64,000 nucleotides of DNA from Anastrepha obliqua (Eukaryota; Arthropoda; Insecta; Diptera; Tephritidae): the NCBI RefSeq assembly GCF_027943255.1, contig NC_072897.1, positions 22,382,044-22,446,043 on the forward strand, given 5' to 3'. Both the position numbers and the translations under genes were made by a program. The notes under the pieces were generated by a model. That model was not told the origin of the DNA, did not search any database, and saw nothing but the letters and a program-made list of their open reading frames with translations. Of the stretch, positions 33,288-44,860 are shown piece by piece; position 1 is the first letter of the stretch, and each line of letters opens with the position of its first letter.

Positions 33288-33378
33288 TTATCCCGCTCCT
33301 AATGCTGCTTTCGTCTTAATCTCTCTCAGTTTGTTTTACGGAAGGTTTCACTTCTATCGAGTCTAACCGTTAGACTGG

Positions 33379-35344
33379 TATTTTTTATTTTCTCATGGTT
33401 ATTTAATGTTCTTGAAGCGTAGCACACTGGGTGACCTTCTTGCGATAGTACCGCACCAATCGCATAGTTAAATGCATCCGTTGTCAATGTGAATTGTCTA
33501 TTGAAATCGGGATAACATAGAATAGGATGTGTACTTATTAATGTTTTTAACTTTTCGAAAGCTTCAATGTTTGTTGGGTCTTTTACATTAATTTTTGTAC
33601 CTTTCTTTAAGTATTTTGTTATCGGTTGGGCTACTTTCGCATAATCTTTTATGAACTTGCGATAACAACCTGTTATTCCCAAAAAACTTTTTGTCTGTTT
33701 TTCGGTTTTGGGTAATTCTAAGTTTTGGATAATTGTAATTTTATTTGGGTTTGGTTTCATGCCATCCTTTGTTAAAATGTGCCCTAAAAATTCTGTTTTT
33801 TTTTTTAGAAAATTGCATTTGCTAAACTTGTATCTTCAAATTTTTACTTTCGAGAATTATGAAAATGTCTCTTATTGCTATAATATGCTCAGTTAAAGAA
33901 GTACTAAAGCTTAGTATATCATCTAAGTATATGTTACCACACAGGTTTTGTTAATATAATCTCTCAAGATTTCATTCATCAGCCGTTGCAATGTGGCTGG
34001 CGCATTTTTAAGACTAAATGGCATCCTTATAAATTCATATAGACCATGAGGAGTTACGAAGGCAGTTTTTTCTCTGTCTTCCTCCTTTACTAAAATCTGA
34101 TGATAGCCTTTCGCTAAGTCTAATGTCGTAAAATATTGCGCTCTACCTAATTTGTCTAGAATTGAGTCTATATTGGGTAAAGGATATTTGTCGTCTAAGG
34201 TTATTTCATTAAGCTTTCTATAATCAATAACTATTCTATATTTTTTTTCGCCTGAATTATCCGTTTTTTTTTGGGTACGACTATAAGTGGGCTTGCATAT
34301 CTTGAATGGTTTTTTCTAATTATACCTTGTTCCTCCATTTCTGTGATCTGCTTCCTTACTTCTGCTTAGTGTTGAGGTGGGTATCTATATAGCTTTGAAT
34401 AGATTTGCTGTTGTGTAATGGTTTTTATCTCATGCTGAATTTCTGTTGTATTAGTTAATACATCGCCTTCTCTAAACAATAATTTGTTATATCGGTTTAG
34501 CAATTTTATAATTTCACTACGTTCTTCATTATTTAAATGATTTAATTGAAGCCTTTCGAATTTAGGATCACCAGTTTCAAGCATGTAAATTTGATTAAAT
34601 TTATAGGTATGGGTTATTAATAAAATAAGATATTTTTCCATTTAGTGTTATTTGTCGTTTTTCTATATTTATTTGGGCATTTAAAAAGTTTAATATATCG
34701 ATACCTATAATGAAATCATAAGTTCTCCCTTTTAATGGGGTGATCTTCCAACGAATCCTGGCATTGTTAGGTAAATTAAATTGCTTCGGGCTTTTTGTAT
34801 GTACTTCATAATTTATTGTATCTTTATTTGTACTAAATGTTATGGGATATTTTAATTTATATATATCAAATTAATTTATTTCCTTATTAATTAAACTGAG
34901 ACTGGCATCTGTATGTATTAGTGCTACGTATTCTTTATTTACGATCTTTAATGTTATCTTTGGCAGGCATTCAGTGGCTGCCTCGTAAAAAAATGGTATT
35001 ATTAATTTCAGGTCCGTCTGGGCTTTGCCTATCCATGTTTAAGCGATCTTGGCCAAACTTATGATTAGGGTGTCCTGCCACTCGAGGATTGCTATAACAC
35101 CTTTCAATATTGTCCATTTCCATGAGTTCCGTGCGGTTTTGTCTAGGCGGTTGCCAGCGAACTTGGTTGGAAAACGGCCTAGCGTGTCCCACTGGACGTT
35201 GGAAATGTCTTGGGGTGCTATTATTTCTTTTATCATTTTGGAATCTGTATCTTCCCGAATTATTTAAAGGATTATTAAAAGCGTTTTGCTCTTCGCGCCT
35301 ATAAAAATCATTAGTCCACTTATTTCTTTCTTGAAATTGTAGGT
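33379..35344 (-). pseudogene. Ty3 protease and reverse transcriptase, copy A2
   Basis: Duplicate of 25606-27500 with the same RT motifs and the same in-frame stop before AEVRKQI (34366). It differs by a few bases, including a deletion near 35193 that removes part of the zinc knuckle present at 27420. It joins directly to gag at its right end, so this copy sits in the original order. Confidence 0.88.
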
Positions 35345-35651
35345 TATTTCTTTCATCCCTATTTTGATTACTATATGTCCTATTCTGATTATTATAAGAT
35401 GTTTTATTATGAAATTGTCCTTTATGTTTTTCTTCTCTTCCGAATCTCTTGTATTCGGGTCTTATGCACGTGTCTTCAAACCTCTTTGATTCATTATAAG
35501 CAAAATATCTTTTAATTGTCTTTGTTCGTAAATTTTGTCGAGTAATGTCCCTTGGGTCATCTCTTTCATTGTATTCACTAAGAAGCTGTCTATGTTTGTC
35601 AAGTGTATGCCAAGTTCACCACTATAATATACTATTAACTCGTCAGTTTTA

Positions 35652-37582
35652 TCTATACTAATATTATAAAGAGGAAAACTTTGTTTGTTTGTTTGTTTGT
35701 AACGAATAGGCTCAAAAACTACTGGACCGATTTTAAAAATTCTTTGACCATTCGAAAACTACATTATCCAGGCGTAACATGGATTACATTTTATTTTGGA
35801 AAAAAATAGGGTTCCGTAAGATATTTGGATTTTTCGGACACAAACTGAAAAAAATCTTATATATAAAATAAAGTCAACTTTTTGTGTGTGTTCGCTAACC
35901 GGCCGTGTCTGCACCGAATTAAACCAAACTTACACACATAGTTAAGAAGGTATTGAAGATGGTTTCCGTATAGTTTGGATACATATTGGTGGATAGGGCT
36001 CGAGATATAGGTCAAAACGTGGACCCGGGTAACCTTCGGATGTGTATGTACAATATGGATATCAAATGGAAGCTGTTGGTGAATGCTTTAGTTCAGAGTA
36101 TTTTTCATGCCGCTCCGTGACTAGGGTCTCGAGATAGAGACCAAAACGTGGACCATAGAATGTGTATGTACAATATGGGTATCAAATGGAAGCTGTTGGT
36201 GAATGCTTTAGTACAGAGTATTTTTCATGCCGCTCCGTGACTGGGGTCTCGAGATATAGGTCAAAACGTGGACCCGGGTAACCTGTTGGTGAATGCTTTA
36301 GTTCAGAGTATTTCCATCAGCTCCGTGACTAGGGTCTCGAGATAGAGACCAAAACGTGGACCCTAGAATGTGTTTGTACAATACGGATATCAAATGAAAG
36401 CTGTTGATAAGTGCTTTAATACGGGGTAATTTTCATACCTATTGATGACTAGGGTCTCGAGATATAGGTCAAAACGTGGACCCGGGTAACCTTCGGACGT
36501 GTATGTACAATATGGGTATCAAATGGAAGCTGTTGGTGAATGCTTTAGTTCAGAGTATTTTTCATGCCGCTCCGTGACTAGGATCTCGAGATAGAGACCA
36601 AAACGTGGAGCCTAGAATGTGTTTGTACAATATGGATATCAAATTGAAGCTGTTGGTGATTGCCTTAGTACAGAGTATTTTTCATGCCGCTACGTGACTG
36701 GGGTCTCGAGATATAGGTCAAAACGTGGACCCGGGTAACCTTTGGTTGTGTATGTACAATATAGGTATCAAATGAAAGCTGTTGATAAGTGCTTTAATAC
36801 GGGGTAATTTTCATACCTATTGATGACTAGGGTCTCGAAATATATGCCAAAACGTGGACCCGCCGTGTCTTTGCACCGAATTAAACCAAACTTATGCACA
36901 TTGTTAAGTAAGTATTGAAAATGGGTTTCGTAAAGTTTGGTTGTAATTCGGTGCAGTGGCAACGGGTACAGCGTTCTTTTGAGCCAGCCATAATGTCGCT
37001 TACTTTTTTAACGCTTGGGGCGGAACTGAACTGTCAAATTGACAGTGTGAGTTACAATGTGTCAATATTTCTTTCTGATTTGGATGCCATAAGGAAAAAA
37101 CGTAAGTGCAACATGTAAAAATTGTTTGTGAATTTTTTCGGAGTGGATTTTGGAACAGTGAATAATTTCTTACGAAATTTGAGAATTTAATGTGAAATCC
37201 GAATGAAATTATGTGTTCGTGGAAAGAACAATTTTTTTCGTTTTTTTTTTTTTTTAAATATAAATGGATAATGGTTAAAAAAGCTCCAATGCTTAATAAA
37301 ACATATAAATTGAAACGAAAAATTCATGGATGATCAGGAAAAAAGACGATTGTTTATTCATATGCGTTGATTTGAAATTTAAAAAGAATCTTCTTTTTTC
37401 CTGATTTTCAATTTATATTTTATATTTACTCAAAAACAAATAGAAAAACAAAAAATATTGTTTATGCCAAAGCGCTTGAATAAAGAATAAAGAAATAAAT
37501 AATATGAAAACCATATATTTTCTGTTCTAAACCATATCTATTCTATTTTAGTGTGCCCAGCGAAGGGGGCCGGGTTTGCTAG
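35652..37582. mobile_element. Helitron (non-autonomous)
   Basis: Begins TCTATACTAATATTATAAAG and ends CTAG, lying between A (35651) and T (37583), the Helitron AT target. A GC-rich hairpin-like stretch, GCCCAGCGAAGGGGGCCGGG, precedes the end by about 8 bp. Removing the 1931 bp restores the gag frame exactly (AAG TAT AAA ACT GAC). No Rep/helicase ORF, so it is non-autonomous. The interior holds a minisatellite. Confidence 0.9.
35990..36860. repeat. Minisatellite of about 90-125 bp inside the Helitron
   Basis: About eight imperfect units. Each contains GGGTCTCGAGATA(T/G)AG followed by ACCAAAACGTGGACCC or TCAAAACGTGGACCCGGGTA, then TGTATGTACAATATGG(G/A)TAT, GAAGCTGTTGGTGAATGC and TTCATGCCGCTCCGTGACT. 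Units alternate between two versions (GAGACC and TAGGTC), a higher-order pattern. Confidence 0.85.
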
Positions 37583-38466
37583 TACTTAATATTCTGAATT
37601 ACGGTAATTAACTCACTTACCGTATTGACTCGTAAATTGGCAACTCGCTTGTAAATTTCATGAGGCTCTGTGTCTGGTTTGTACCTCAATTTTAATGTAT
37701 CTTTAATGAGTTTCCAATTGTCCGGTTCCGGGATGTTAATAATTGCATTTTTAGCTTCTCCTTGGATTGTTTTGTAATATATTGTTCTCACTGCTTCTTT
37801 TTTTATGTCCTTCATCTTCGAGCGTTGATATTAAGTATTCTACGCTACTAAAAAATGAGTTTATGGTTATATCTCCGTGTCCTGTGAATGCTGGAAGGTG
37901 GATGATGTTTTTCAATATTCTTTCTAGTCTGTTTGATCCTGTTGCTGTCTTTGTTGTAAATCTATGTAGGCCAATCTTAATTGCTCGAGTTGCTGCTCCC
38001 TTCTTGCAAGCTGCTGTACCAGATCTACAGGGGTCATTTCTTGCTGGGCCTGCTCCATTCTTCTCTTATCAAGTTCTCTCTGCCTGGCTTGCCGAATTTT
38101 AGTGTTTTTCTTGTGGCCGTTTACAAGAAATTTTTCACTTTCCTTTGTGGCTTTCACTCAGATTTTCACTTGAGTGTTTGCTGCACCTTTTCAATTGGTT
38201 ATCGCTTAGTGGTTAGTACTCGGATTTTCTTTTCCTGTGTATTCACTGCACTTTATCTTTTGTGGTGTTCAATTTTCTTTGTACTGAATAAATGTTCACT
38301 GCACTTTTCTGTTAAGTTATACGTTACGTATGTTAAGTTATACCCTGGAGGGTCCGGTCAACTCCTGAGTTGGCTACAGATTCGCAGGATTAGTTTTGGG
38401 TGTTATAAAATTTTTAGTTTTTGCACTGCCCGTATTTCGTATCACTGGATCCTTTTATGTCTTAAA

Positions 38467-38486
38467 GGATCCTACCGACTGCGCCA
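38467..38486 (-). promoter_or_regulatory. Primer-binding site of Ty3 element, tRNA-Ser type
   Basis: The minus strand reads TGGCGCAGTCGGTAGGATCC, the primer site I know from 17.6/297-type insect elements, thought to pair with tRNA-Ser. It fixes the 5' LTR boundary at 38487. Confidence 0.8.
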
Positions 38487-39021
38487 ATTTTATATTTTAC
38501 TCAGGCAGGAGAATTTTTTAAAAAGAATAGAAAGAATAACTTTTGTCTTGAAGGGCTTCTCAAAAACTCATTTATTACTTGTTCAATTATTACAGTCAGA
38601 CTTAAACTAATGTACATATGTAATTGCTTATTTGGCATTTAATATTTAATTTTACAAAATTATTGTTAATGTCTTATTCAGCATTTCCTTTCCCACACTT
38701 TGTCAAGCAAGTTAAACTGTCTTAAAATATGACCTTGTCTTTGGAATTGAATATGTAACTCCCGCGGCTCCGTACATATGTATATATGCATCAATATATG
38801 TATGTAAATATGTCTTTATAAACGCTCGACAACCGCAGATGCTGTGCGTCAAGTGCGCGCATGAGCATACAGTAACTTGCAGAAAACTAGTTACATAAGT
38901 AGCTTATAAAAAAGTTCTGTGTCGGACAGTGCACAAAAACATATGCATACCTATATCTGCAAGGTTAGAAACTTGCTCTGAAATTAGAGTATTTGAAGGT
39001 TACTGTACACATTTGAAGGTT
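38487..39021 (-). repeat. 5' LTR of the Ty3 element
   Basis: Lies upstream of the primer site on the minus strand. The inner end ATATAAAAT abuts TGGCGC. The outer end is uncertain because TTTGAAGGTTACTGTAC occurs twice (about 38993 and 39011). No second LTR exists in the window for comparison. Confidence 0.6.
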
Positions 39022-39030
39022 ACTGTACAT

Positions 39031-39303
39031 ACAATGCTGTGCCTATGAATGTGCGCTGGATTTCTTGAGAAGTTTTAGGGAATCGTAATATTTTTTGTTG
39101 TCGCAAGTGTACATACTTACACACAGCATATATGTATATATGCGCATATGTAAATAAATTCAAATATTTAAATTTGCATATGCCATCTTTCTGTGTGCCC
39201 TGTAATCAATCAATTCTCTATGAAGGATTTGATTTGGTTGAAGTGAATTCAATAAAGTTTTACTGAAGATTCCTTGGGCAGACATAATATATTATATGTA
39301 TGT
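39031..39303 (+). repeat. Dispersed repeat D, copy 3
   Basis: Shares AATGCTGTGCCTAT, GCGCTGGAT, TTTAAATTTGCATAT, CCATCTTTCTGTGTGCC, AAAGTTTTAC and AGACATAATATA with 10989-11230. Confidence 0.7.
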
Positions 39304-39500
39304 AATTTTGGATAGTTTGCTCTTTCTAAGTCACTATTGAACTTAGCATACATACATATGTATTTGTTTTCTACTTACACGTTAACATTCCTTGTTCCTT
39401 CATACAAACGAATTTTACTCAACTGCTGCTTAATTTGGCCAGTTGAGTATATTTTTTTTTAACTTTTGGTAGAAAAGATGTGCGCAAATCTTTCTTTTAA
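39304..39500. other. AT-rich spacer, no gene seen
   Basis: No motif recognised. Confidence 0.4.
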
Positions 39501-39638
39501 CGTTGATGTCTGTTCACTGCAAAAACACCTTGATCGCTACGAGAGAGCTGAAATCGCCGCTGATGCATACCAGCGCAAAAGGGAGAAGACTTACGGTGCC
39601 TGCTGAATATTATTTGTAGCTCAACTAATACGAGTGCT

Positions 39639-40250
39639 ATGCTACCTGAGGTCAAGAGCATTTTTCGAATACGCTTATCTACCAACACAAACACTGACCC
39701 TCCGGTTATTATAAAGTTCAGCTCTCCAAAGAAGAAGCGAGTATTTCTCAGTTCGATTGGCCTTTTTAATCACAACAACGGCAAATTGGCACGCCGGCAA
39801 AGTGTAAGTCACTGGGCAATATTACGGGTGCTTTGTAAGAGAAGAAAAGGGCTAAAAATATGCCAGATCAATGTTCAGAGCCTATGTAGCAAAATTGGCG
39901 TGTTTAAATACTATGTACTTTGAGAATTCATTGACATTGTGTGCATATCAGAAACATGGTTCACTTCGCATATGTGTGATGAACTCTTTGCAGTCAAAGT
40001 GACATAATTTACAGACATGATAGACAAGGGCATGGAGGAGGAGTGACGATTCTTGTGAGGTAGTTATTGAAATGTTTTGTGAAGTCCAAATCTGGCGTAG
40101 ATTTTTGTGTTGAATATGTTGTGTTGTTTGTCGAAATTGTTTGTAATAATTTTAAAGTTCTTGTTGGTACTTCGTACCGTCCAAATAAAAATTGTTGCTG
40201 GGGATTTCAACTGTAATTTGTTGCTTGAACACTGCGAATTTTATTATATA
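39639..40250 (+). pseudogene. Non-LTR element: ORF1 end and endonuclease start
   Basis: PPVIIKFSSPKKKRVFLSSI resembles the end of an ORF1/PHD-type protein. GLKICQINVQSLCSKIGVFK starts the endonuclease (N-V-Q-S); after a stop at 39921 the next frames give DIVCISETWFTSHMCDEL, then GHGGGVTILV and VLVGTSYRPN, then a shifted AGDFNCN near 40200. Heavily frameshifted. Confidence 0.7.
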
Positions 40251-40254
40251 TATT

Positions 40255-41160
40255 TTCCAATAACAGGTGTTATTTTGAATAGCCCTCTATTTCGGTCGAT
40301 TTCACTTTTGAAGCTGTCATTTTTTGATATTTGACAAGTAGAAACTATGCCATTAATAAAAATGGAACGATACACGCTTAAACAACGCATTGAAATTATT
40401 CAAATTCCCTACAAAAATGGTGAAAATTTGGCAGAGACGGTTCGTAAAACTCGAAAGTTTTTGGGTCATCGTGAAGCACCTTGTCGGGCCGCAATACAAA
40501 AATTAGTGGAAAAATTCGAGCTGTTGGGACAAATTAGTGATGTGAAGAAGAGGAATCGTTCAAAAACAGCCGAAAATATTGCTGGTTTAGCCGAAAGGGA
40601 TGAAAAAACCCAGGCTTGTCCATGCCTCGTCGTTCTTTGGAAATAGGCATTCCACAAACGTCACCACACCATAAAGATTTGGGTCTTAAGGCTTATAAAG
40701 TCCAGTTAACACAAGAACTCAAGCGGGCCAATCATCAACAACGTCGTGTCTTTGCTGATTGCGTCGTTGAAATGCATGAAAATTATCCGGAATTCCATCG
40801 AAAAATCATCTTGAGGGATGAGGCCCATTTCCACCTCGGTGGTTTCGTCAACAGGCAAAATTGTCGGATATGGGGCTCAGAAAATCCAAGAGTTATTGTT
40901 GAAAAGCCTCTCAAAGCCTCCTCAAAGTATGACTGTTTGGTGCGGTTTATGGTCCGGCGGAGTCATTAGACCTTACTTTTTCGAAAATGAAGCTGGAGTA
41001 ACAGTTACGAACTATCGAGAGATAATTAACAGTTTTTTATTGCCGGAATTGGATGGTATTGATCTGGACAACATTTATTTTCAACAAGACGGCGCTACGT
41101 GCCACACAACCAACGAAACCATTCTTTGAAAATCAAAGTAATACCTCTTATTGGAAAACC
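40255..41160 (+). mobile_element. Tc1/mariner derivative
   Basis: The left end TTTTCCAATAACAGGTGTTA and the reverse complement of the right end, TTTTCCAATAAGAGGTATTA, form inverted repeats of about 25 bp. TA-rich flanks (TATATA) give the usual TA site. Confidence 0.75.
40362..41128 (+). pseudogene. Tc1/mariner transposase, broken
   Basis: Starts MERYTLKQRIEIIQIPYKNG with a helix-turn-helix domain. A small deletion near 40610 changes frame to SMPRRSLEIGIPQTS. KIILRDEAHFHLGGFVNRQN (first catalytic Asp region) and IWGSENPRV follow. Another shift near 40910 gives MTVWCGLWSGGVIRPYFFEN and IYFQQDGATCHTTNET (second Asp). The C-terminal third is deleted. Related to the copies at 10285, 44316 and 52822. 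Confidence 0.88.
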
Positions 41161-41835
41161 CTATATATGTATGGTCATATAATAAAATTCGTTTTAAGTT
41201 ATTATAAAAGTGGTCAATGAGAGATACACTACTATTGGCAAAGTGCTTTGGTGTTACTGAATTCACCCGTAGGAGACCAAAAGCGCTCATTATGTCAGTT
41301 ACGCAGTGTTGAAAAACAAATTACAGTTGAAATCACCAGCAACAATAATATCCTCATAAGATAACGATAATTTTTCAATGGTATTCGATATATGTATGAC
41401 CAATTATTTATGCCTTCTTTTTCCAAACCTGACTTAATTTTTTAACGTTTGGCTTCAGTGTCATTACAACTGATGACGTTCAGCTCTTTAGCTTTAGATA
41501 TTTTAAAAATATAGATTATGTTAGGCTTAACAGTGACGTAAATAAAATTTACTGGCACTCTGTAAAAAATATGATATCTACCGACAATCAAATGCAATAT
41601 TTGTAGAAGAATTTAGTAAATCTATTTAACGATTACGTTCCAAACAAGACAATGATTAAGCGAGATTATGACAACATTTGGTTTAATTCGGAAATTAAAA
41701 AAAGCTATAGGGATAATCGGTGGACGAGATACAAAACATACGATTGTCACAATCAGTTTTTAGCTATGAGGAAATAATGGTTAGAAATGCCAAATCCAAT
41801 TACTTTGCATTGGCAAACGTTTAGTATTACTAGCC
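41161..41835 (+). pseudogene. Non-LTR element: linker region
   Basis: Mostly decayed. NDYVPNKTMIKRDYDNIWFN and SEIKKSYRDNRWTRYKTYDC (about 41624-41755) match the post-endonuclease linker of non-LTR ORF2 proteins. Confidence 0.6.
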
Positions 41836-43120
41836 ACACTAGATATTAGAAATGCTTTTAACAATTTAAGTTGGGACGATGTAATTTAAGCCTTAGAGGC
41901 ACAATTCAAGATCCTGAATAATCTATTCAAGATTATTCGTAGCTATCTAAGCAATAGCGTACTCTTATACGAAATGCGAGAAGGATGCAAGACTAAACAA
42001 ATAACAGCAGGTACGGCTCAATGATCAATACATAGACCTTAACTTTGGAATATAAGTTACGATGAAATCCTTCGAATAGAGATGCCTGAGGATGTGCATT
42101 TAATAATCGCAGCTGTAATAATCGCTCGAAGCCAAAAGGAAGGTAAAGCAGGTGATGATCCGAGTTCAGACATGGCTAGAGGACCATGGATTAAAGCTGG
42201 CCAAAGAGAAAACAGAGCTAATCCTTCTAACCAACAGACGTAACCCATTAGAAGTAGATATACAAGTACTCGATGCCACTTTATTGACAAAAAGAGTGGT
42301 GAAATACTTAGGAGTGCAATTAGACACAAGGCTAATTTACTGGCGCATATACTTAAATCACGATGCCACAAAAGTTGCCAAAGGAAACGGGATGTTAAGT
42401 AAGCTCATGGCAAACCTTGGAGGTCCAACGCAGATCCAACGAAATTTTTAATGGACATGGTCAACTCGAATCTCTTATACGGATGCGAAATATGGGCAGA
42501 TTCGCTAAGAGTGCAATGCCGGGGGAAAACTCTGCAATCCATGCAACGCACCTTCGCTCTCAGAGTGGCTTCTTCATCCAGAATAGTATCTGAAGCAGCG
42601 GTGAAAATTAGGTAGAAAGAAAGCATTGTGTGGTTAACTATTACCTTACACAGTTCTTGTCCGGACATGGGTCCTTTCTCATGGGAAAAGTGAGCCTACC
42701 AAACGGTTTATATGCGGGGCACACCTTCCTTAAATGCGAGAGCTGGAACATAGAGAGAACAGGTCTGCAACAAGCTATTGGTGTATTTACACCTGAAGAA
42801 ATTATCGAGAAAATGATGATGCAGTGGAAAGTTATGCTGAAGAGCATTGGGCATAGATTTCTCAAAACACGTGACCGTAGACGCAGGGTGAGTATGTAAG
42901 TGTCCTTCTTAGGACACAATATTGGCCCTCTACCTCGAAGCAATGCGAAGGCAGGCCCGGGGTGGAGGGAAAAATGCAAGAGAAGAGGATGGATACTTTC
43001 AGTGGAATCACCACACACATAGTAGCGACGTATGGTGCCAAGGCATTTTTAACCCAACCTCTCCGCCAAAAACAAAAAAAAGGGCAATCGGCTGCAAACA
43101 AACTTGGCAAAGAATTAAAA
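41836..43120 (+). pseudogene. R1-like non-LTR fragment, RT to C-terminus
   Basis: Begins in the RT palm, ATLDIRNAFNNLSWDDVI, then IIRSYLSNSVLLYEM. A deletion near 42010 jumps past the GxxQG motif to WNISYDEILRIEMPEDVHLI, and the active-site stretch is lost near 42120. QTWLEDHGLKLAKEKTELIL and VKYLGVQLDTRL follow, then NLLYGCEIWADSL near 42470 and the C-terminal zinc-finger-like region CPDMGPFSWEK/TFLKCESWNIERTG. Tail RRRVSM then GHNIGPLPRSN. Similar in style to 58600-61592. Confidence 0.8.
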
Positions 43121-44315
43121 CCATTGGTCTGGTTAAAAGTAAAGTGAAAAGTTGCCAAATCTTTTTACATCGTGGCTCAATAAATGAAAAATTTGTAAAT
43201 ATTTCGGCACTTCGAGTCACGAACACTAACATACATAGATTTTTCTAGCTCTCTACCAAATTATCTAAAATTTAGCTTTTCGTGTGTTCATCAGTCCGAC
43301 GTCGTTGAATGTTTTCTCTCGATCAAGACCACTTGACTTGCTGTTTTTCTAAAAGCTGTTCTATTGATTCTACTTCCATAGATTATTATTGTTTATTAAA
43401 ATATATTTAAAATTATATAATAGATTCATCTAATCATTCATCCCAAAATGTTGGAAAACCGCTAAAAGTTTTCCCATCCCTAAAGCCGACGGTGAACTTA
43501 GGCCAATTGCACTTTCACTCTAACTTTCATTAATCATGCATAAATAGTTGAGCGCTTTTCTTTCTAAGAACTCTATTTTACACAAACGGCAATCAGGTTT
43601 TCAAAAAGGACATAATTGTATAACTGCACTGATTGACGTCATCGAAGATATTCGTGAGTCCATTGACGATAAAAAAGTCTTTCTTACCCTACTTGGCCAC
43701 TCAAAGGCATTCGATTCAGTTATTCATAGTATCTTATTGGCAAAACTCGACACATTTTTTGGGGTTTCCTCTTCTTCTATGCAGTTAATTGCCTCTTTTC
43801 CAAAAAAAAATAAGTCACAAGCTGTCTGTAGTGGGTCATTGATATCATCTGTTTTAGAATTGCACAGGGGAGTTCCGTGAGGATCTATTGTACATCATCG
43901 ACCTATCAGCAATCCTTACCGAAATACACACTCACTTGTATGCAGATGATGTCCAGATTAATCGATCTTGCAATCTCAATGAAATAGATGACTTATCTTA
44001 AAATCAACCAAAATTTATGTCGCATAAACAAATAGGCATCCGACAATGCACTAACTCTCAATCCAAAGAAGTCTCCGGTGCTTGTTATCTCCAGAAGGCC
44101 CAACGACGCTTCACTTTTCCAAAAGTCTTATTTGACGGCATTACTATTAATTATGTGCATAGGGCTAAAAATCTCGGGATCCTTTTCAACCAAGGATCAA
44201 CTTGGGATAGTCACGTAAATTTAGTCGTAGGTAAGATGTACGGAATGCTTCGTGCGCTCTGGTCCACCCTACACTTTACTCCTCTACGCATTCCAATCTT
44301 AATTGTTCAAACATA
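43121..44315 (+). pseudogene. Non-LTR element: reverse transcriptase
   Basis: LPNYLKFSFSCVHQSDVVEC near 43250 precedes the RT. The open piece 43548-43880 has SILHKRQSGFQKGHNCITAL, VFLTLLGHSKAFDSVIHSIL and LELHRGVP, then a stop. LYADDVQINRSCNLNEIDDL (catalytic YADD) is near 43938, and FDGITINYVHRAKNLGILFN near 44130. The frame is cut at VQTY (44313) by the mariner. Confidence 0.85.
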
Positions 44316-44860
44316 TAGGGTTTTTCAGTAAGAGCGCTTCAACTTTTGAACTTTTTTGAATAAAACACAAACGGTTTTACTTTTTTAACTAATTTTTTTT
44401 TATTATCGAGTTTGAACATATACATTTAAGTATGAAATTCGATTTCTTTTGCATGACCACCGCGTACATGTTTTACGAAGTCCAATCGTTGAACCCAATT
44501 TTCGACCACTCTTTTGCATAAATCGGCCGAAATTCCAGCAATTTCGCGTTCAATATTGGCTCTGAGCTCACAAATCGTCGCCGGCTTGTTACTGTAGACC
44601 AATGACTTCACATAACCCCAAAACGGGACGGCTTGTTAAATGGACCGTAAAATGGCCGTAATGCTCTTAAAGTAGCAGCAACAGAACGATTATTTTCATA
44701 AAAAATTTGCACGATTTGCAATCGTTGCTCAAGTGTGTAGCGTTCCATGATGAAATGTATACTAATGAAGTTTACAAATGACAAGCGAAAAATAAAAAAT
44801 ATTGCCGTGTTCGCCCTCCCTATCGGAACAAAGTTGAAGCGCGCCTATTGAATAACCCTA
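44316..44860 (-). mobile_element. Internally deleted mariner derivative
   Basis: Ends GGGTTTTTCAGTAAGAGCGC and, reversed, GGGTTATTCAATAGGCGCGC are inverted repeats flanked by TA. The interior keeps about 45 N-terminal codons (RLQIVQIFYENNRSVAAT) and 65 C-terminal codons (TICELRANIEREIAGIS, NWVQRLDFVKHVRGG) of a transposase on the minus strand; the catalytic core is deleted. Same family as 52822-53716. Confidence 0.88.

Larger units (their letters stand above)
27577..35345. repeat. 3.1-kb tandem duplication, copy A2 (with piggyBac inside)
   Basis: Repeats 24440-27576. It is split at its TTAA by a 4.64-kb piggyBac (27914-32551); the left part is 27577-27913 and the right part 32552-35345. Beyond 35345 the sequence runs on into gag, which copy A1 lacks. 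Confidence 0.9.
35345..38157 (-). pseudogene. Ty3 gag, interrupted by a Helitron
   Basis: Minus strand from 38157: a Gln/Arg-rich N-terminus (KKNTKIRQARQRELDKRRME, QQLARREQQLEQLRL) looks coiled-coil. Stops and shifts lie between about 37920 and 37820; then IKKEAVRTIYYKTIQGEAKN, PDNWKLIKDTLKLRYKPDTE and LRVNTVSELITVIQNIKY, a gag capsid-like core. The frame is cut at 37583 and resumes at 35651 as KTDELIVYYSGELGIHLTNI, then SFLVNTMKEM and LLDKIYEQRQLKDILL. The zinc-knuckle region is degraded. Confidence 0.8.
21836..39021 (-). mobile_element. Composite Ty3-type LTR retrotransposon with nested insertions
   Basis: Read on the minus strand from the right: 5' LTR (about 39021-38487), tRNA-Ser-type primer site, gag (38157 to about 35030, split by a Helitron), protease and RT, RNase H, integrase (ends 21835). 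It is interrupted by a U2-snRNA-bearing segment, enlarged by a tandem duplication, and hit by a piggyBac that holds another transposon. No 3' LTR or env gene was found; the element stops abruptly at a piggyBac fragment. The primer site and RT/integrase style resemble the 17.6/297 group, from memory. Confidence 0.85.

Noticed and set aside
35990..36860. Regularly spaced repeats resembling a CRISPR array
   Set aside because: Units are about 90-125 bp, imperfect throughout with no unique spacers, and lie in a eukaryotic Helitron; this is a minisatellite.
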